45,032 nucleotides of DNA from positions 1 through 45,032 of the forward strand of contig JADFYO010000025.1 in the NCBI GenBank assembly GCA_015233015.1, in the 5' to 3' direction. Below, piece by piece: positions 26,382 through 34,887 of the stretch (the first letter of the stretch is position 1; every line of letters starts with the position of its first letter). Origin of the DNA: Nitrospirota bacterium. GTDB lineage: Bacteria; Nitrospirota; Thermodesulfovibrionia; Thermodesulfovibrionales; Magnetobacteriaceae. Made by a program: the position numbers and the translations under genes. The notes beneath the pieces are model-generated. The model was not told where the DNA came from. It made no database searches and worked only from the letters and a program-made list of their open reading frames with translations.

Positions 26382-26699
26382 TCACTTAATATGGCACTTC
26401 TTGCATTGTGTTTCATTTGATGTGCTAAATGAAGTTTTCCCGTTGTGGCAGGCTCCGCAGTATGCGCCGTCGTCCATCTCTTTCATTGTCATTTTTGTCA
26501 CCCCGTGCCTCATCCTGAATACCTCCAGATGGCATTGAGTGCATTTAATTCCCTTACCGGCGTGTTTCGTGCCTTCGAATACGACCCTGCCCTCTTCGCA
26601 TTCCCATTCGAGCATCTTACCTGGCGGCACCGCGAAGGCCGGAATAACTACGAGTAAAATTATGAACATTGACAGCGCAAGGTGTCTTATAATAATCAC
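26382..26699 (-). CDS. Triheme c-type cytochrome (c7-like)
   Basis: The protein has 105 residues. A signal peptide (ALSMFIILLVVIPAFAV) sends it to the periplasm. Three haem-binding CxxCH motifs are visible: CTQCH, CGACH and CKKCH. Additional His residues (for example KHAGKG and RHGVTK) can serve as distal ligands. Such small cytochromes shuttle electrons in anaerobic respiration. The GTG start has a purine-rich site only two bases away, so translation may start further in, at ATG 26669. A TTGACA-18-TATCAT promoter lies upstream. Confidence 0.88.
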   Translation of the reverse strand: MIIIRHLALSMFIILLVVIPAFAVPPGKMLEWECEEGRVVFEGTKHAGKGIKCTQCHLEVFRMRHGVTKMTMKEMDDGAYCGACHNGKTSFSTSNETQCKKCHIK

Positions 26700-26733
26700 A
26701 TCTCCTATCTCTCCATGCGTAAAATCTACAGAT

Positions 26734-26763
26734 ATGATAATAGGATAGCCCTCAGATTGTCAA
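26734..26763 (-). promoter_or_regulatory. Promoter of the cytochrome gene
   Basis: On the minus strand, TTGACA (26763-26758), an 18-base spacer and TATCAT (26739-26734). Predicted +1 is near 26727, leaving a leader of about 28 bases that contains AGGAGAT. Confidence 0.5.
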
Positions 26764-26845
26764 GGCAAAAAAATGGCCTCTCATCAATACAGGCACATCA
26801 CTTTTATAATGATTGGTTTTATTTCATCATTAATTCATTTAGGAT

Positions 26846-27340
26846 TCATTTGGGGGCAACAACCATAATGATACTTTTTCCATCCAGTTTAGGTTTCAAC
26901 TCAAAATTACACGTGCCTTCAAGCTGTTCCATAATCTTATCAAACACCACCATACCGTGCTCCGGCCTTACGATTTCTCTCCCTCTGAAAAACATCGAGA
27001 CCTTAGCCTTATTGCCGTCCGCTACAAATGTCCTCACCTGATTAACCTTCCTTTCGAGGTCGTGTTCCGATATGCGCGGCCTGATTTTTACTTCTTTTAC
27101 GTCAATTGTCTTTTTGTGCGTGTGCTTTTTACTTATCTGGTACTTGTACTTGCCGAAATCCATAATTCTGCACACGGGTGGATTTGCCCCGGGGGCTACT
27201 TCAACCAAATCAAGGCCCTTTTCTTTGGCCGATTTAATGGCGTCTCTGACTGCTACGATACCCATCTGCGCGCCTTCTACGTCAATCAACCTGATCTGGT
27301 TGACCTTGATCTGTTCGTTTATCCTGATTTTTTTATTTAT
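26846..27340 (-). CDS. infC: Translation initiation factor IF-3, AUA start
   Basis: IF-3 checks start codons and keeps ribosomal subunits apart. From an ATA codon at 27340-27338 the protein has 164 residues. The N-terminal domain is NKKIRINEQIKVNQIRLID and VEVAPGANPPVCRIMDFGKY; the C-terminal domain is VRTFVADGNKAKVSMFFRGRE and GMVVFDKIMEQL. No ATG, GTG or TTG lies at the right place. AGGAGGT (27353-27347) sits six bases before this ATA, and the IF-3 N-terminus aligns from it. Non-standard starts are known for infC and make it self-regulating. thrS ends five bases upstream. The usual rpmI-rplT partners are absent downstream. Confidence 0.93.
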   Translation of the reverse strand: MNKKIRINEQIKVNQIRLIDVEGAQMGIVAVRDAIKSAKEKGLDLVEVAPGANPPVCRIMDFGKYKYQISKKHTHKKTIDVKEVKIRPRISEHDLERKVNQVRTFVADGNKAKVSMFFRGREIVRPEHGMVVFDKIMEQLEGTCNFELKPKLDGKSIIMVVAPK

Positions 27341-27344
27341 GGCC

Positions 27345-29276
27345 TTACCTCCTGCTTTCGATTTCTTCCCGTAAAAAATCAAGAAGATTATTTATATCTG
27401 CGAAACTCAGGTTTTCGCCGTTTCTCTTTCTTACCGTCAGAGACCTCAACTCCATCTCCTTATCTCCTATCAGAACGGCATAGGGGATTTTCTTCAGCGA
27501 TGACTGCCTGATCTTGTAGCCTATTTTCTCATCTCCAAGGTCTGTCTCAACCCTGATACCAGCCTTCATAAGAATGTCGGCGGTCTCTTTTGCATAATCC
27601 GCCTGCCTCTCCGATATTGTCAGAACAGAGACCTGCACCGGTGAAAGCCACAAAGGAAATGCCCCGGCGTAATGCTCGATAAGAATTCCAAAAAACCTCT
27701 CCAGCGAGCCCATCAATGCCCTGTGAATCATTATAGGCATATGTTCTTTGTCGTCCGAGGCTCGGTAGGCGATGTCAAAACGCTCCGGAAGGTTGAAATC
27801 CACCTGGATTGTGCTGCACTGCCACTGCCTGTTCAGTGAGTCCTTCACTTTTATGTCAATCTTCGGGCCATAGAAAACCCCCTCGCCCGGGTCAGTCTCA
27901 TATTTAATGCCCTTTTTTTCAAGCGCATTTCTAAGGGCATCGGTAGCAATCTCCCAGTTAGACAGAGTCCCCACGTACTTGTCCGGCCTTGTGGATAGAT
28001 ATACGTCGTATTTCTCAAACCCAAACGTCCTCAGCACATAGAGCGTAAAGTCCAGCACGTCCAGTATTTCACTCTCTATCTGGTCAACGCGGCAAAATAT
28101 ATGTGCATCGTCCTGTGTAAACCCCCTTACGCGCAAAAGCCCATGTAACACACCTGAGCGTTCATACCTGTAAACAGTGCCAAGCTCCGCGTATTTAATA
28201 GGCAGGTCCCTGTAACTTCTAAGGGCGCTCTTATAAACCGCGATATGAAACGGGCAGTTCATCGGCTTAATCTCATAGTCCGCGCCGTCGATGTCCATAG
28301 GGGTGTACATGTTTTCCTTATAGAAATCGAGATGACCGCTCTTTTTCCACAAATCTATTTTTGCTATGTGAGGAGAGAATAGCAGTTTATAACCTGCCTT
28401 TAAATGCTCTTCACGCCAAAAGTCCTCTATTGTTTTTCTTATCATCGCCCCGTTAGGGTGCCATAGGATAAGGCCGGCGCCGATGTCGTCGTGTATGCTG
28501 AAAAGATCAAGCTCCCTGCCGAGCCTTCTGTGGTCGCGGCGTTTGACCTCTTCGAGAAACTCGATATGGCGTTTTAACTCTTCCTGCGTGGCAAAGGCGG
28601 TTCCATATATGCGCTGTAGCATCTTGTTCTTTTCGTCGCCGCGCCAGTACGCCCCCGCGGTTTTAAGCAGCTTGAAGGCACGTATCGAGGCAGTCCCTGG
28701 CACATGCGGCCCGCGGCAAAGATCGATAAAACCGCCCTCTTCGTACAGGCTGACCTCGCCGGCATCGATTGCCTCGATTATTTCTACTTTATAGTCCTCG
28801 CCCATTGCCTTAAACAATTTAACGGCGTCTGCCTTAGACATGGTCTTTCTCACGAATGGGTTATTCCGTTTTATTATCTTTTGCATAGCCTTTTCTATCG
28901 CTGACAGGTCATCGGGCGTAAATGGCGTGTCTGTATCGAAATCATAGTAAAAACCATCCTCTGTGGAAGGGCCTATTGTAACCTTTACGCCGGGATAGAT
29001 GTCTTTTACGGCGTGGGCCATTATATGGGAAGTGCTGTGGCGGCAAACTGCAAGCCCCTCAGGTTGGTCTATGGTGACTGCCGTAAACTCAGTGCCGTCT
29101 CTGTTTTCAGCAATTTCAGTGATATGGGAGATGTCGAATAAACTTCCTTCCGCGCTCTTCAGGGCTAAGGCGCTTATCTTCTTAAGTTTTTTGACGATGT
29201 CGTCTGCGCCCCGGCCACTGCCCTGACTGCCAAGCTCAACTGCTTCACCTTCGATGTTAATTACGATACCTTCCAC
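27345..29276 (-). CDS. thrS: Threonyl-tRNA synthetase
   Basis: This class II synthetase charges tRNA-Thr. The protein has 643 residues. A TGS-like N-terminal domain spans ~1-65. The editing domain has the HxxxH motif (RHSTSHIMAHAV) and later the Cys and His of DLCRGPHVP. The catalytic core has the zinc Cys of IKPMNCPFH, the YRYERSG motif and, near the C-terminus, motif 3 HRALMGSLERF. The anticodon-binding domain ends the protein. The GTG start is the only one in the region, but AGAGAG touches it directly, so initiation here is not fully clear. infC follows on the same transcript. Confidence 0.96.
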   Translation of the reverse strand: MEGIVINIEGEAVELGSQGSGRGADDIVKKLKKISALALKSAEGSLFDISHITEIAENRDGTEFTAVTIDQPEGLAVCRHSTSHIMAHAVKDIYPGVKVTIGPSTEDGFYYDFDTDTPFTPDDLSAIEKAMQKIIKRNNPFVRKTMSKADAVKLFKAMGEDYKVEIIEAIDAGEVSLYEEGGFIDLCRGPHVPGTASIRAFKLLKTAGAYWRGDEKNKMLQRIYGTAFATQEELKRHIEFLEEVKRRDHRRLGRELDLFSIHDDIGAGLILWHPNGAMIRKTIEDFWREEHLKAGYKLLFSPHIAKIDLWKKSGHLDFYKENMYTPMDIDGADYEIKPMNCPFHIAVYKSALRSYRDLPIKYAELGTVYRYERSGVLHGLLRVRGFTQDDAHIFCRVDQIESEILDVLDFTLYVLRTFGFEKYDVYLSTRPDKYVGTLSNWEIATDALRNALEKKGIKYETDPGEGVFYGPKIDIKVKDSLNRQWQCSTIQVDFNLPERFDIAYRASDDKEHMPIMIHRALMGSLERFFGILIEHYAGAFPLWLSPVQVSVLTISERQADYAKETADILMKAGIRVETDLGDEKIGYKIRQSSLKKIPYAVLIGDKEMELRSLTVRKRNGENLSFADINNLLDFLREEIESRR

Positions 29277-29355
29277 CTCTCTTTAAATTTATACAAGATA
29301 ATAACCTATATGTAGAAAAGATTTCAATACCGCAAAATCAAAAATATCCGATGGC

Positions 29356-29700
29356 CTACGCGTGAATAACAACAGCTTGCAATATCCAGTGAGCGATAGA
29401 AAGTATAATACTAAACCAGATGGCCGTAAAAAACCCTCTCACCTCAAAGCCCTTGACGACACTACCCGCAATTAATACAATTATGGCATTAATGACCAGG
29501 ATAAACAGCCCTAACGTAAAAATCGTTAATGGCAAGGTCAGAACAATCAAAACCGGCCGGACAACGGCGTTTAAAATCCCAATAACAACGGCAACTATCA
29601 GGGCGCTTCCAAAGCCGGACACCCTCACGCCGGGCAGCAAATACGCCGCCACTAACACCGAACCCGTCATGATTAACCACGATACCAATATATTGGTCAT
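29356..29700 (-). CDS. Phage-holin-4-like (YvlD family) small membrane protein
   Basis: The protein has 114 residues with four hydrophobic helices (ILVSWLIMTGSVLVAAYLLP, SALIVAVVIGILNAVV, LPLTIFTLGLFILVINAIIV, and AIWFSIILSIAHWIL). The motif GILNAVVRPVL is typical of the PF04020 family. Despite the holin-like name, these are chromosomal membrane proteins of unknown function. There is no Shine-Dalgarno sequence. TTGCAT-18-TACTAT ends six bases before the ATG. Confidence 0.85.
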   Translation of the reverse strand: MTNILVSWLIMTGSVLVAAYLLPGVRVSGFGSALIVAVVIGILNAVVRPVLIVLTLPLTIFTLGLFILVINAIIVLIAGSVVKGFEVRGFFTAIWFSIILSIAHWILQAVVIHA

Positions 29701-29736
29701 ATAGCGATAGTAACATTAACGCCGGTCATAATGCAA
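29701..29736 (-). promoter_or_regulatory. Promoter abutting the YvlD-like start codon
   Basis: On the minus strand, TTGCAT (29736-29731), an 18-base spacer and TACTAT (29712-29707), then six bases to the ATG. The predicted +1 is the A of the ATG. The -10 box is only a partial match. Confidence 0.4.
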
Positions 29737-29809
29737 TCGCCCTGCAAATCTTTGCTATTTAGTTATCTTTGTGTTACACTATAGTTACTCAAGGGAGGGC
29801 AGAAACAGT

Positions 29810-32782
29810 ATGTCCCCAAGAATCATCGGAACAAAAGATGCACAACCTGATTGCCCGATTATCTCGGAGTCCGCAACATATTTATTTAAGACCATCTCCA
29901 ACATTGCCTCTGTTTTTATCTTTTGCATCGGCATTTTTGTCGTTGCCGGCTGGTCGTATAGCGTTGACGCCTTAAAGACGCTTTATTTCAGTCCTGTAGA
30001 GATGAAGTTCAACGCTGCCGCTGCAACTGCCTTATTGGGGTTATCATTGTGGTTTGCACATACAAAAAGAGCCTCCAGCCGGACGCGGCTTATTTCTAAG
30101 TCATGTGCATTGATAGCTGCTTTCATAGGCGCTCTTACATTGATTGAATATTTTTTTAATCTGGATATCGGGATTGATCAGGCGTTGTTTGTGGATATAC
30201 CTGACACGGCTATAACTTCAAATGCGGGCAGGATGGCTCCTTTTTCGGCAGTAGAATTCGTGCTGCTTGGAGTTGCGTTGTTTCTGATAGATGTCGAAGT
30301 GCCCAGGGGATTCAGACCATCGCAATTTATCATAATTCCGGCAAGCCTGATTGCCTTAACATCTACTTTCGGTTATGTTTATGGTTTTGCACCATTGAAC
30401 AGGCCATCCTTCTATAATGCCATGGCATTTCACACGGCAATAGCTTTTTTAATGGCATCCATCGGAATTCTTACCGCGCGTCCTGACAAAGGAATAATGA
30501 CTTTTCTTGTTAAAGACAACCTCGGCAGCGTAATAGCGCGCCGTCTCTTAATTGCCCTGGCTATAACTCCGTTGTTGATAGATGCAATACTTGTCTCAGG
30601 CCAACTTGCAGGCCTTTACGACATCAACCATACGTCGGCGATTGACGATGTGCTTTTAACGCTTATTATAATCGGCATAATTGTACACACGTCCAGATAT
30701 ATAAACAAACTCGACGATATGCGAAAAAAGGCCGAAAATGAACTGGAAAGTCAGGCCAGGTTCCCCAGAGACAATCCATTCCCGGTTATACGTATTGACA
30801 GGAACCTTAACGTTACCTATATAAATGCGGCAAGCAAACCACTGCTTACCAATTTGGGATTTCAAGACAATGGCGATAGTTTGACTGCCGCAAAAGATAA
30901 GTGGCATGATTTAATCATCGGCGTGTTAGACTCCAGACAGGTGAAAAGTATGGAAATACCCATAAACGAAAGGGTGTTTCACTTTACCATCGCACCTATA
31001 CTTGGCGAGAACTATGTTAATCTATACGGTTACGACATTACTAAGCGTAAGTCGATGGAAAAGGCACTTGATTACGAAAAAAACAGACTGCAAAACATAA
31101 TGGACAGTATGCAGGACGGCATCTATATCGTAAGTCGTGAGCATAAAATAGAATACGCAAATCCTGTAGTCGTTAATGAGTTTGGCCCATACGAAGATAT
31201 AAAGTGCTTCTCATATTTCCACGGCATTAATGGACCGTGTCCGTGGTGCAAGAATGATGTGGTGTTTCAGGGAGAGAGTGTGCACTGGGAATTTACCCTG
31301 CTTAAGACAGGCAAGACCTACGATATCATTGATACACCTTTAACAAATCAGGACGGCAGCATTTCTAAACTGGAGATATTCAGGGATATAACTAACAGGA
31401 AGAAGATGGAAAATGATTTACGGCTCTTTTCAAAGGCGATAGAAGAGACTATTGACAACGTGCATATTATTGATATGTCAGGGAAGATAATCTACGCCAA
31501 TAAGGCCGCCGCTAAAATGACCGGCTATTCCACCGGGGAAGCCCTTGGCATGGATGTGGTTAATTTGGTACAGGACAGGCATTTTGCGGCAAATGTGATA
31601 ATACCTACTATCTATGTCAAAGGATACTGGGATGGGGAAATTTTATGCGTGAGGAAAGACGGTACGCTTTATCACGCGTGGCTGGCAGCAAACCTGTTTA
31701 ATGATAAAGACGATAAGCCTATTGCTATGATTGGAACGTTGCGCGACATAACATCGAGAAAAGAGATTGAGGAGGCGTATCGTCTGGCTGAGGCAAACAT
31801 GAGGGCGCTTATGAACGCTATCACTGAAAGTGTCTGCCTCATCGATAGAGAAGGTGTATTTATCACTGTCAACGATACATTCGCAAAACGCTTCAGCACA
31901 GGGACCCAAAAAGAGGCCGGAGATATTGTTGGAACAAATTTCAGGGATATTTTAGAGCCGGATGTCTTTGAAACAAAGAAGGGATACCTTGATGAGGTGA
32001 TAAGCACCGGGTTGCCGGTGACGTTCGAAAATACCCGCGGCGAATCTTTATGTCTGACAAACATGTATCCTGTTTTCGGCGACGACCACAAGGTCAGCGG
32101 CGTAGCCATATACGCCAGCGACATCACACTTCGTAAGAAATATGAAACTTACCTGTTAACTTCTATCAGGGAAAAAGAGATACTCATGCGGGAAATCCAT
32201 CACCGAGTCAAGAACAATCTGCAAATAGTCGCCGGACTTATCGGACTTCAGCTCAATAACATTACAGATGAGACATATAAGGCTATGTTTACAGAAACAA
32301 GGAACAGGATAAAATCTATCGCCTTGGTTCACGACAAACTCTATCGCTCAAAAGGCCTTGCCGAGGTAGATTTTAAGAAATACATATCGGAGCTATCGAG
32401 CGAACTGTTCAGCTCTTTCGGCGTTGACAAAAAGTGTATTACGTTAGTCCTTGACATGGAAGATATCATAATCGACGTAGATATTGCCGTTCCATGCGGA
32501 TTGATTATAAATGAACTCTTTACCAATATCTTAAAGTACGCCTTCCCCAATAAAATGCTCGGCGAAATCAACATCTCTGTTCACTCCGATAACGAGGGCA
32601 AATTCGAGATAATAATATCTGACAACGGCGCCGGTTTCCCTGAAAACATTGACTTCAGAAATACAAAAAGTCTGGGACTGCACATAGTGAACATACTTGT
32701 AAAGCAAATCGGAGGGACTATCGAATTAGACAAGACCCGTGGAAGCAAGTTCACTATTAAATTTGAAAACACAATAAAATGA
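29810..32782 (+). CDS. Membrane multi-PAS sensor histidine kinase, HisKA_2 type
   Basis: The protein has 990 residues from ATG 29810 (GGGAGGG upstream). The first ~290 residues hold a polytopic membrane sensor of about seven or eight helices. Four PAS-like domains follow, at about 310-410, 425-540, 545-670 and 675-790. The second carries a Cys cluster (KCFSYFHGINGPCPWCKN) that could bind metal or respond to redox state. The kinase has the HisKA_2 phospho-acceptor EIHHRVKNNLQIVAGL and an ATPase domain with INELFTNILKYAF (N box), ISDNGAGFPE and KSLGLHIVNIL. The neighbouring REC-GGDEF protein, 18 bases downstream, is the likely partner. Confidence 0.93.
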   Translation: MSPRIIGTKDAQPDCPIISESATYLFKTISNIASVFIFCIGIFVVAGWSYSVDALKTLYFSPVEMKFNAAAATALLGLSLWFAHTKRASSRTRLISKSCALIAAFIGALTLIEYFFNLDIGIDQALFVDIPDTAITSNAGRMAPFSAVEFVLLGVALFLIDVEVPRGFRPSQFIIIPASLIALTSTFGYVYGFAPLNRPSFYNAMAFHTAIAFLMASIGILTARPDKGIMTFLVKDNLGSVIARRLLIALAITPLLIDAILVSGQLAGLYDINHTSAIDDVLLTLIIIGIIVHTSRYINKLDDMRKKAENELESQARFPRDNPFPVIRIDRNLNVTYINAASKPLLTNLGFQDNGDSLTAAKDKWHDLIIGVLDSRQVKSMEIPINERVFHFTIAPILGENYVNLYGYDITKRKSMEKALDYEKNRLQNIMDSMQDGIYIVSREHKIEYANPVVVNEFGPYEDIKCFSYFHGINGPCPWCKNDVVFQGESVHWEFTLLKTGKTYDIIDTPLTNQDGSISKLEIFRDITNRKKMENDLRLFSKAIEETIDNVHIIDMSGKIIYANKAAAKMTGYSTGEALGMDVVNLVQDRHFAANVIIPTIYVKGYWDGEILCVRKDGTLYHAWLAANLFNDKDDKPIAMIGTLRDITSRKEIEEAYRLAEANMRALMNAITESVCLIDREGVFITVNDTFAKRFSTGTQKEAGDIVGTNFRDILEPDVFETKKGYLDEVISTGLPVTFENTRGESLCLTNMYPVFGDDHKVSGVAIYASDITLRKKYETYLLTSIREKEILMREIHHRVKNNLQIVAGLIGLQLNNITDETYKAMFTETRNRIKSIALVHDKLYRSKGLAEVDFKKYISELSSELFSSFGVDKKCITLVLDMEDIIIDVDIAVPCGLIINELFTNILKYAFPNKMLGEINISVHSDNEGKFEIIISDNGAGFPENIDFRNTKSLGLHIVNILVKQIGGTIELDKTRGSKFTIKFENTIK

Positions 32783-32800
32783 TAGCCTCAAGAGGAGCCT

Positions 32801-34108
32801 ATGGATAAAACACGAATTATGATAGTAGAGGACGAGGGGATAAGCAGCGCATATATACAGGATACCCTGGAGCATCTGGGATATATCGTCACATCGGTAG
32901 CGTCATCGGCTAAAGAGGCCATAGAGCAGGCTGAGAAGGAAAGGCCTGAGCTTATCCTCATGGATATACAAATCAAAGGGGCAATGGACGGCATAGACAC
33001 TGCGAATGAAATCCGAATACGGTTTAATATCCCTGTTGTTTACCTCACCGCCCACTCAGATGAAGGTACATTGGAACGGGCAAAGATAACAGAGCCTTTT
33101 GGTTATGTAATGAAACCAGTTGACAGCAAAGACCTGAAAACCTGCATTGAAATAGCCCTGTATAAAAATAAGATGGAAAACAGGCTGAAAGAGCTGGCTC
33201 ATTATGATTTCCTGACCGGCCTTCCCAACCGCACACTGTTTTTTGACCGGTTAGACCAGGCCCTGAAACAGGCAAAACGCACTAACAGGGATGTTGCATT
33301 GCTTGAGATAGACCTTGACGGATTTAAATGTATTAATGACCGGATGGGGCACGACGCTGGGGATGCGGTATTAATAGAGATAGCGAAGAGATTAAAATGC
33401 CAGATACGCGGTTCGGACACCGTATCGCGTTTTGGCGGTGACGAATTCATGATTATCCTTACAAACCTCTCCGAAGCGGGAGATGCAGAGACGCTTGCCT
33501 TAAAGATAATCGTAGCAATAGGGAAGCCGTTTCATTTTAACACGCCGCATTGCGCCGTAGGCGCCAGCATAGGGATTAGTTTTTACCCACAGGATGGATA
33601 TGACGCGGAGACACTGCTGAAAAAAGCAGACGCCGCTATGTATCGTGCAAAGGAAGACGGTAAGAATACTTATCAATTATTCCATGACGTACACAAAAGA
33701 GCAAACCGGGATACAAAGGCAGTGCTCTCTCTGTCGTTAATATTTGTCTCGCAGCGCAAGGATGGCTGGGTACACAGCGATTGGCTTGAGTTTCTGATAA
33801 GTCTGAAAGAAAAGGGATTTTTTGTTTCAAAGACAATTGAGCCATACATCGGCGCAATCATCGAGACACTAAGAAAATTCTTCCTGCTGCCGCCACCCCC
33901 AACTGGAAAGATGGAGGAAATCCTTTCCCTGATTTGCGATGAAATCGCAGATTTTATTGTGAGCAATAACGGCATTTGGACAATACAGGAGTGGGAGGAA
34001 TTTTTGAGCAATATTAAGCTAAAGGGAATTGCACTGAATAAAAAAGAGACGTTACTGTTCTACGATTTAATTGACGCAACGAAGTCTCTGCATATTTTAT
34101 GCTGTTGA
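32801..34108 (+). CDS. Response regulator REC-GGDEF with a duplicated C-terminal motif
   Basis: The protein has 435 residues. REC spans ~1-125 with MIVEDEG, the phospho-acceptor Asp in ILMDIQIKGAMDG, TAHSD and the Lys of GYVMKPVD. GGDEF spans ~135-295 with DFLTGLPNR, an intact RFGGDEF site and an RGSD I-site just before it, so it should make cyclic di-GMP and be product-inhibited. The last ~135 residues are an unnamed domain. It contains two related units, GWVHSDWLEFLISLKEKG and IWTIQEWEEFLSNIKLKG, each followed by helices. It is 18 bases from the kinase gene and probably co-transcribed. Confidence 0.93.
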   Translation: MDKTRIMIVEDEGISSAYIQDTLEHLGYIVTSVASSAKEAIEQAEKERPELILMDIQIKGAMDGIDTANEIRIRFNIPVVYLTAHSDEGTLERAKITEPFGYVMKPVDSKDLKTCIEIALYKNKMENRLKELAHYDFLTGLPNRTLFFDRLDQALKQAKRTNRDVALLEIDLDGFKCINDRMGHDAGDAVLIEIAKRLKCQIRGSDTVSRFGGDEFMIILTNLSEAGDAETLALKIIVAIGKPFHFNTPHCAVGASIGISFYPQDGYDAETLLKKADAAMYRAKEDGKNTYQLFHDVHKRANRDTKAVLSLSLIFVSQRKDGWVHSDWLEFLISLKEKGFFVSKTIEPYIGAIIETLRKFFLLPPPPTGKMEEILSLICDEIADFIVSNNGIWTIQEWEEFLSNIKLKGIALNKKETLLFYDLIDATKSLHILCC

Positions 34109-34150
34109 GTAACAGCATTTTAAGATAAATTGCGACATAAGGAGGTTACA

Positions 34151-34765
34151 ATGCGTGACTGTAATAGTGATAAAATATCTTACTGTGTATCGATAAACGA
34201 CGATGACGTCTTTGAGGCAATGAAGGCCATAGACGGTTATCTTGACATAACACCGGAGGATTTCAAACAAGTTTATCTGGCAGCATATAAACATGCCATC
34301 GGCAGGGTAACACAATCTGTAACAGTCAAAGAAGTAATGACAACCGATGTGGTCTATGTGAAGCCGGATACGCCGCTTACGGAAGTGGCAGGGAGACTTT
34401 CTGAAAAATCAATATCAGGGTTGCCGGTAGTTGACAATAGCGGTCATCTGGCCGGGGTTATATCGGAGAAGGATTTTCTTTCGCACATGGGAGCAGGCCA
34501 TGCCCTGACGTTTATGGAGGTAGTCGCTCATTCTTTAAACGACACGGCCTGCGGCATCATGAAGATTAAAGACCTTGCCGCAAGAGACATAATGACGGCA
34601 CCGGCGGTGTGTATCAGTGAAAACGCCTCTATACACGAGGCTGTTTCCCTTTTTATATCCAGAAAAATTAACAGGATACCCGCGCTTTCTGCAGATGGGA
34701 AACTATCTGGAATAATCACCCGCGGCGATATTCTGAGAGCCCCGATGTTTCAGATAAATGTTTAG
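34151..34765 (+). CDS. CBS-domain pair protein
   Basis: The protein has 204 residues. After a ~55-residue N-terminal segment, two CBS domains follow: VKEVMTTDVVYVKPDTPLTEVA ... SGLPVVDNSGHLAGVISEKDFL and IKDLAARDIMTAPAVCISENASIHEA ... NRIPALSADGKLSGIITRGDILR. Such pairs bind adenine nucleotides and act as energy or signal sensors. No catalytic domain is attached. The ATG has AAGGAGG upstream, so I start here rather than at 34130. The context is the signalling island, suggesting a ligand-binding accessory. Confidence 0.9.
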   Translation: MRDCNSDKISYCVSINDDDVFEAMKAIDGYLDITPEDFKQVYLAAYKHAIGRVTQSVTVKEVMTTDVVYVKPDTPLTEVAGRLSEKSISGLPVVDNSGHLAGVISEKDFLSHMGAGHALTFMEVVAHSLNDTACGIMKIKDLAARDIMTAPAVCISENASIHEAVSLFISRKINRIPALSADGKLSGIITRGDILRAPMFQINV

Positions 34766-34780
34766 GAAACAGACAGATTC

Positions 34781-34816
34781 GTGGGTGGCAAGAGAAAGCG
34801 GCCTACCCATTTTTTT
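34781..34816 (+). terminator. Rho-independent terminator after the CBS gene
   Basis: TGGGTGGC (34782-34789) pairs with GCCTACCCA (34801-34809) with one bulged base, giving an 8-bp stem. A run of seven T follows (34810-34816). It separates the first kinase/regulator set from the second. Confidence 0.65.
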
Positions 34817-34887
34817 CTGGGAGTGATAGCGCAATTGAGTCAATAAATGTTACAATCAATCTCATGAATATAGGATGGATATAGAGA

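Noticed and set aside
29277-29355. T-box or other leader control before thrS
   Set aside because: Only about 80 bases separate thrS from the next gene, without a T-box sequence or an antiterminator-terminator pair.
33270-33290. AGGCAAAACGCACTAAC resembling the TIR of the 464-713 element
   Set aside because: It lies within the GGDEF coding region, contains an extra base in the core and has no inverted partner; chance similarity.
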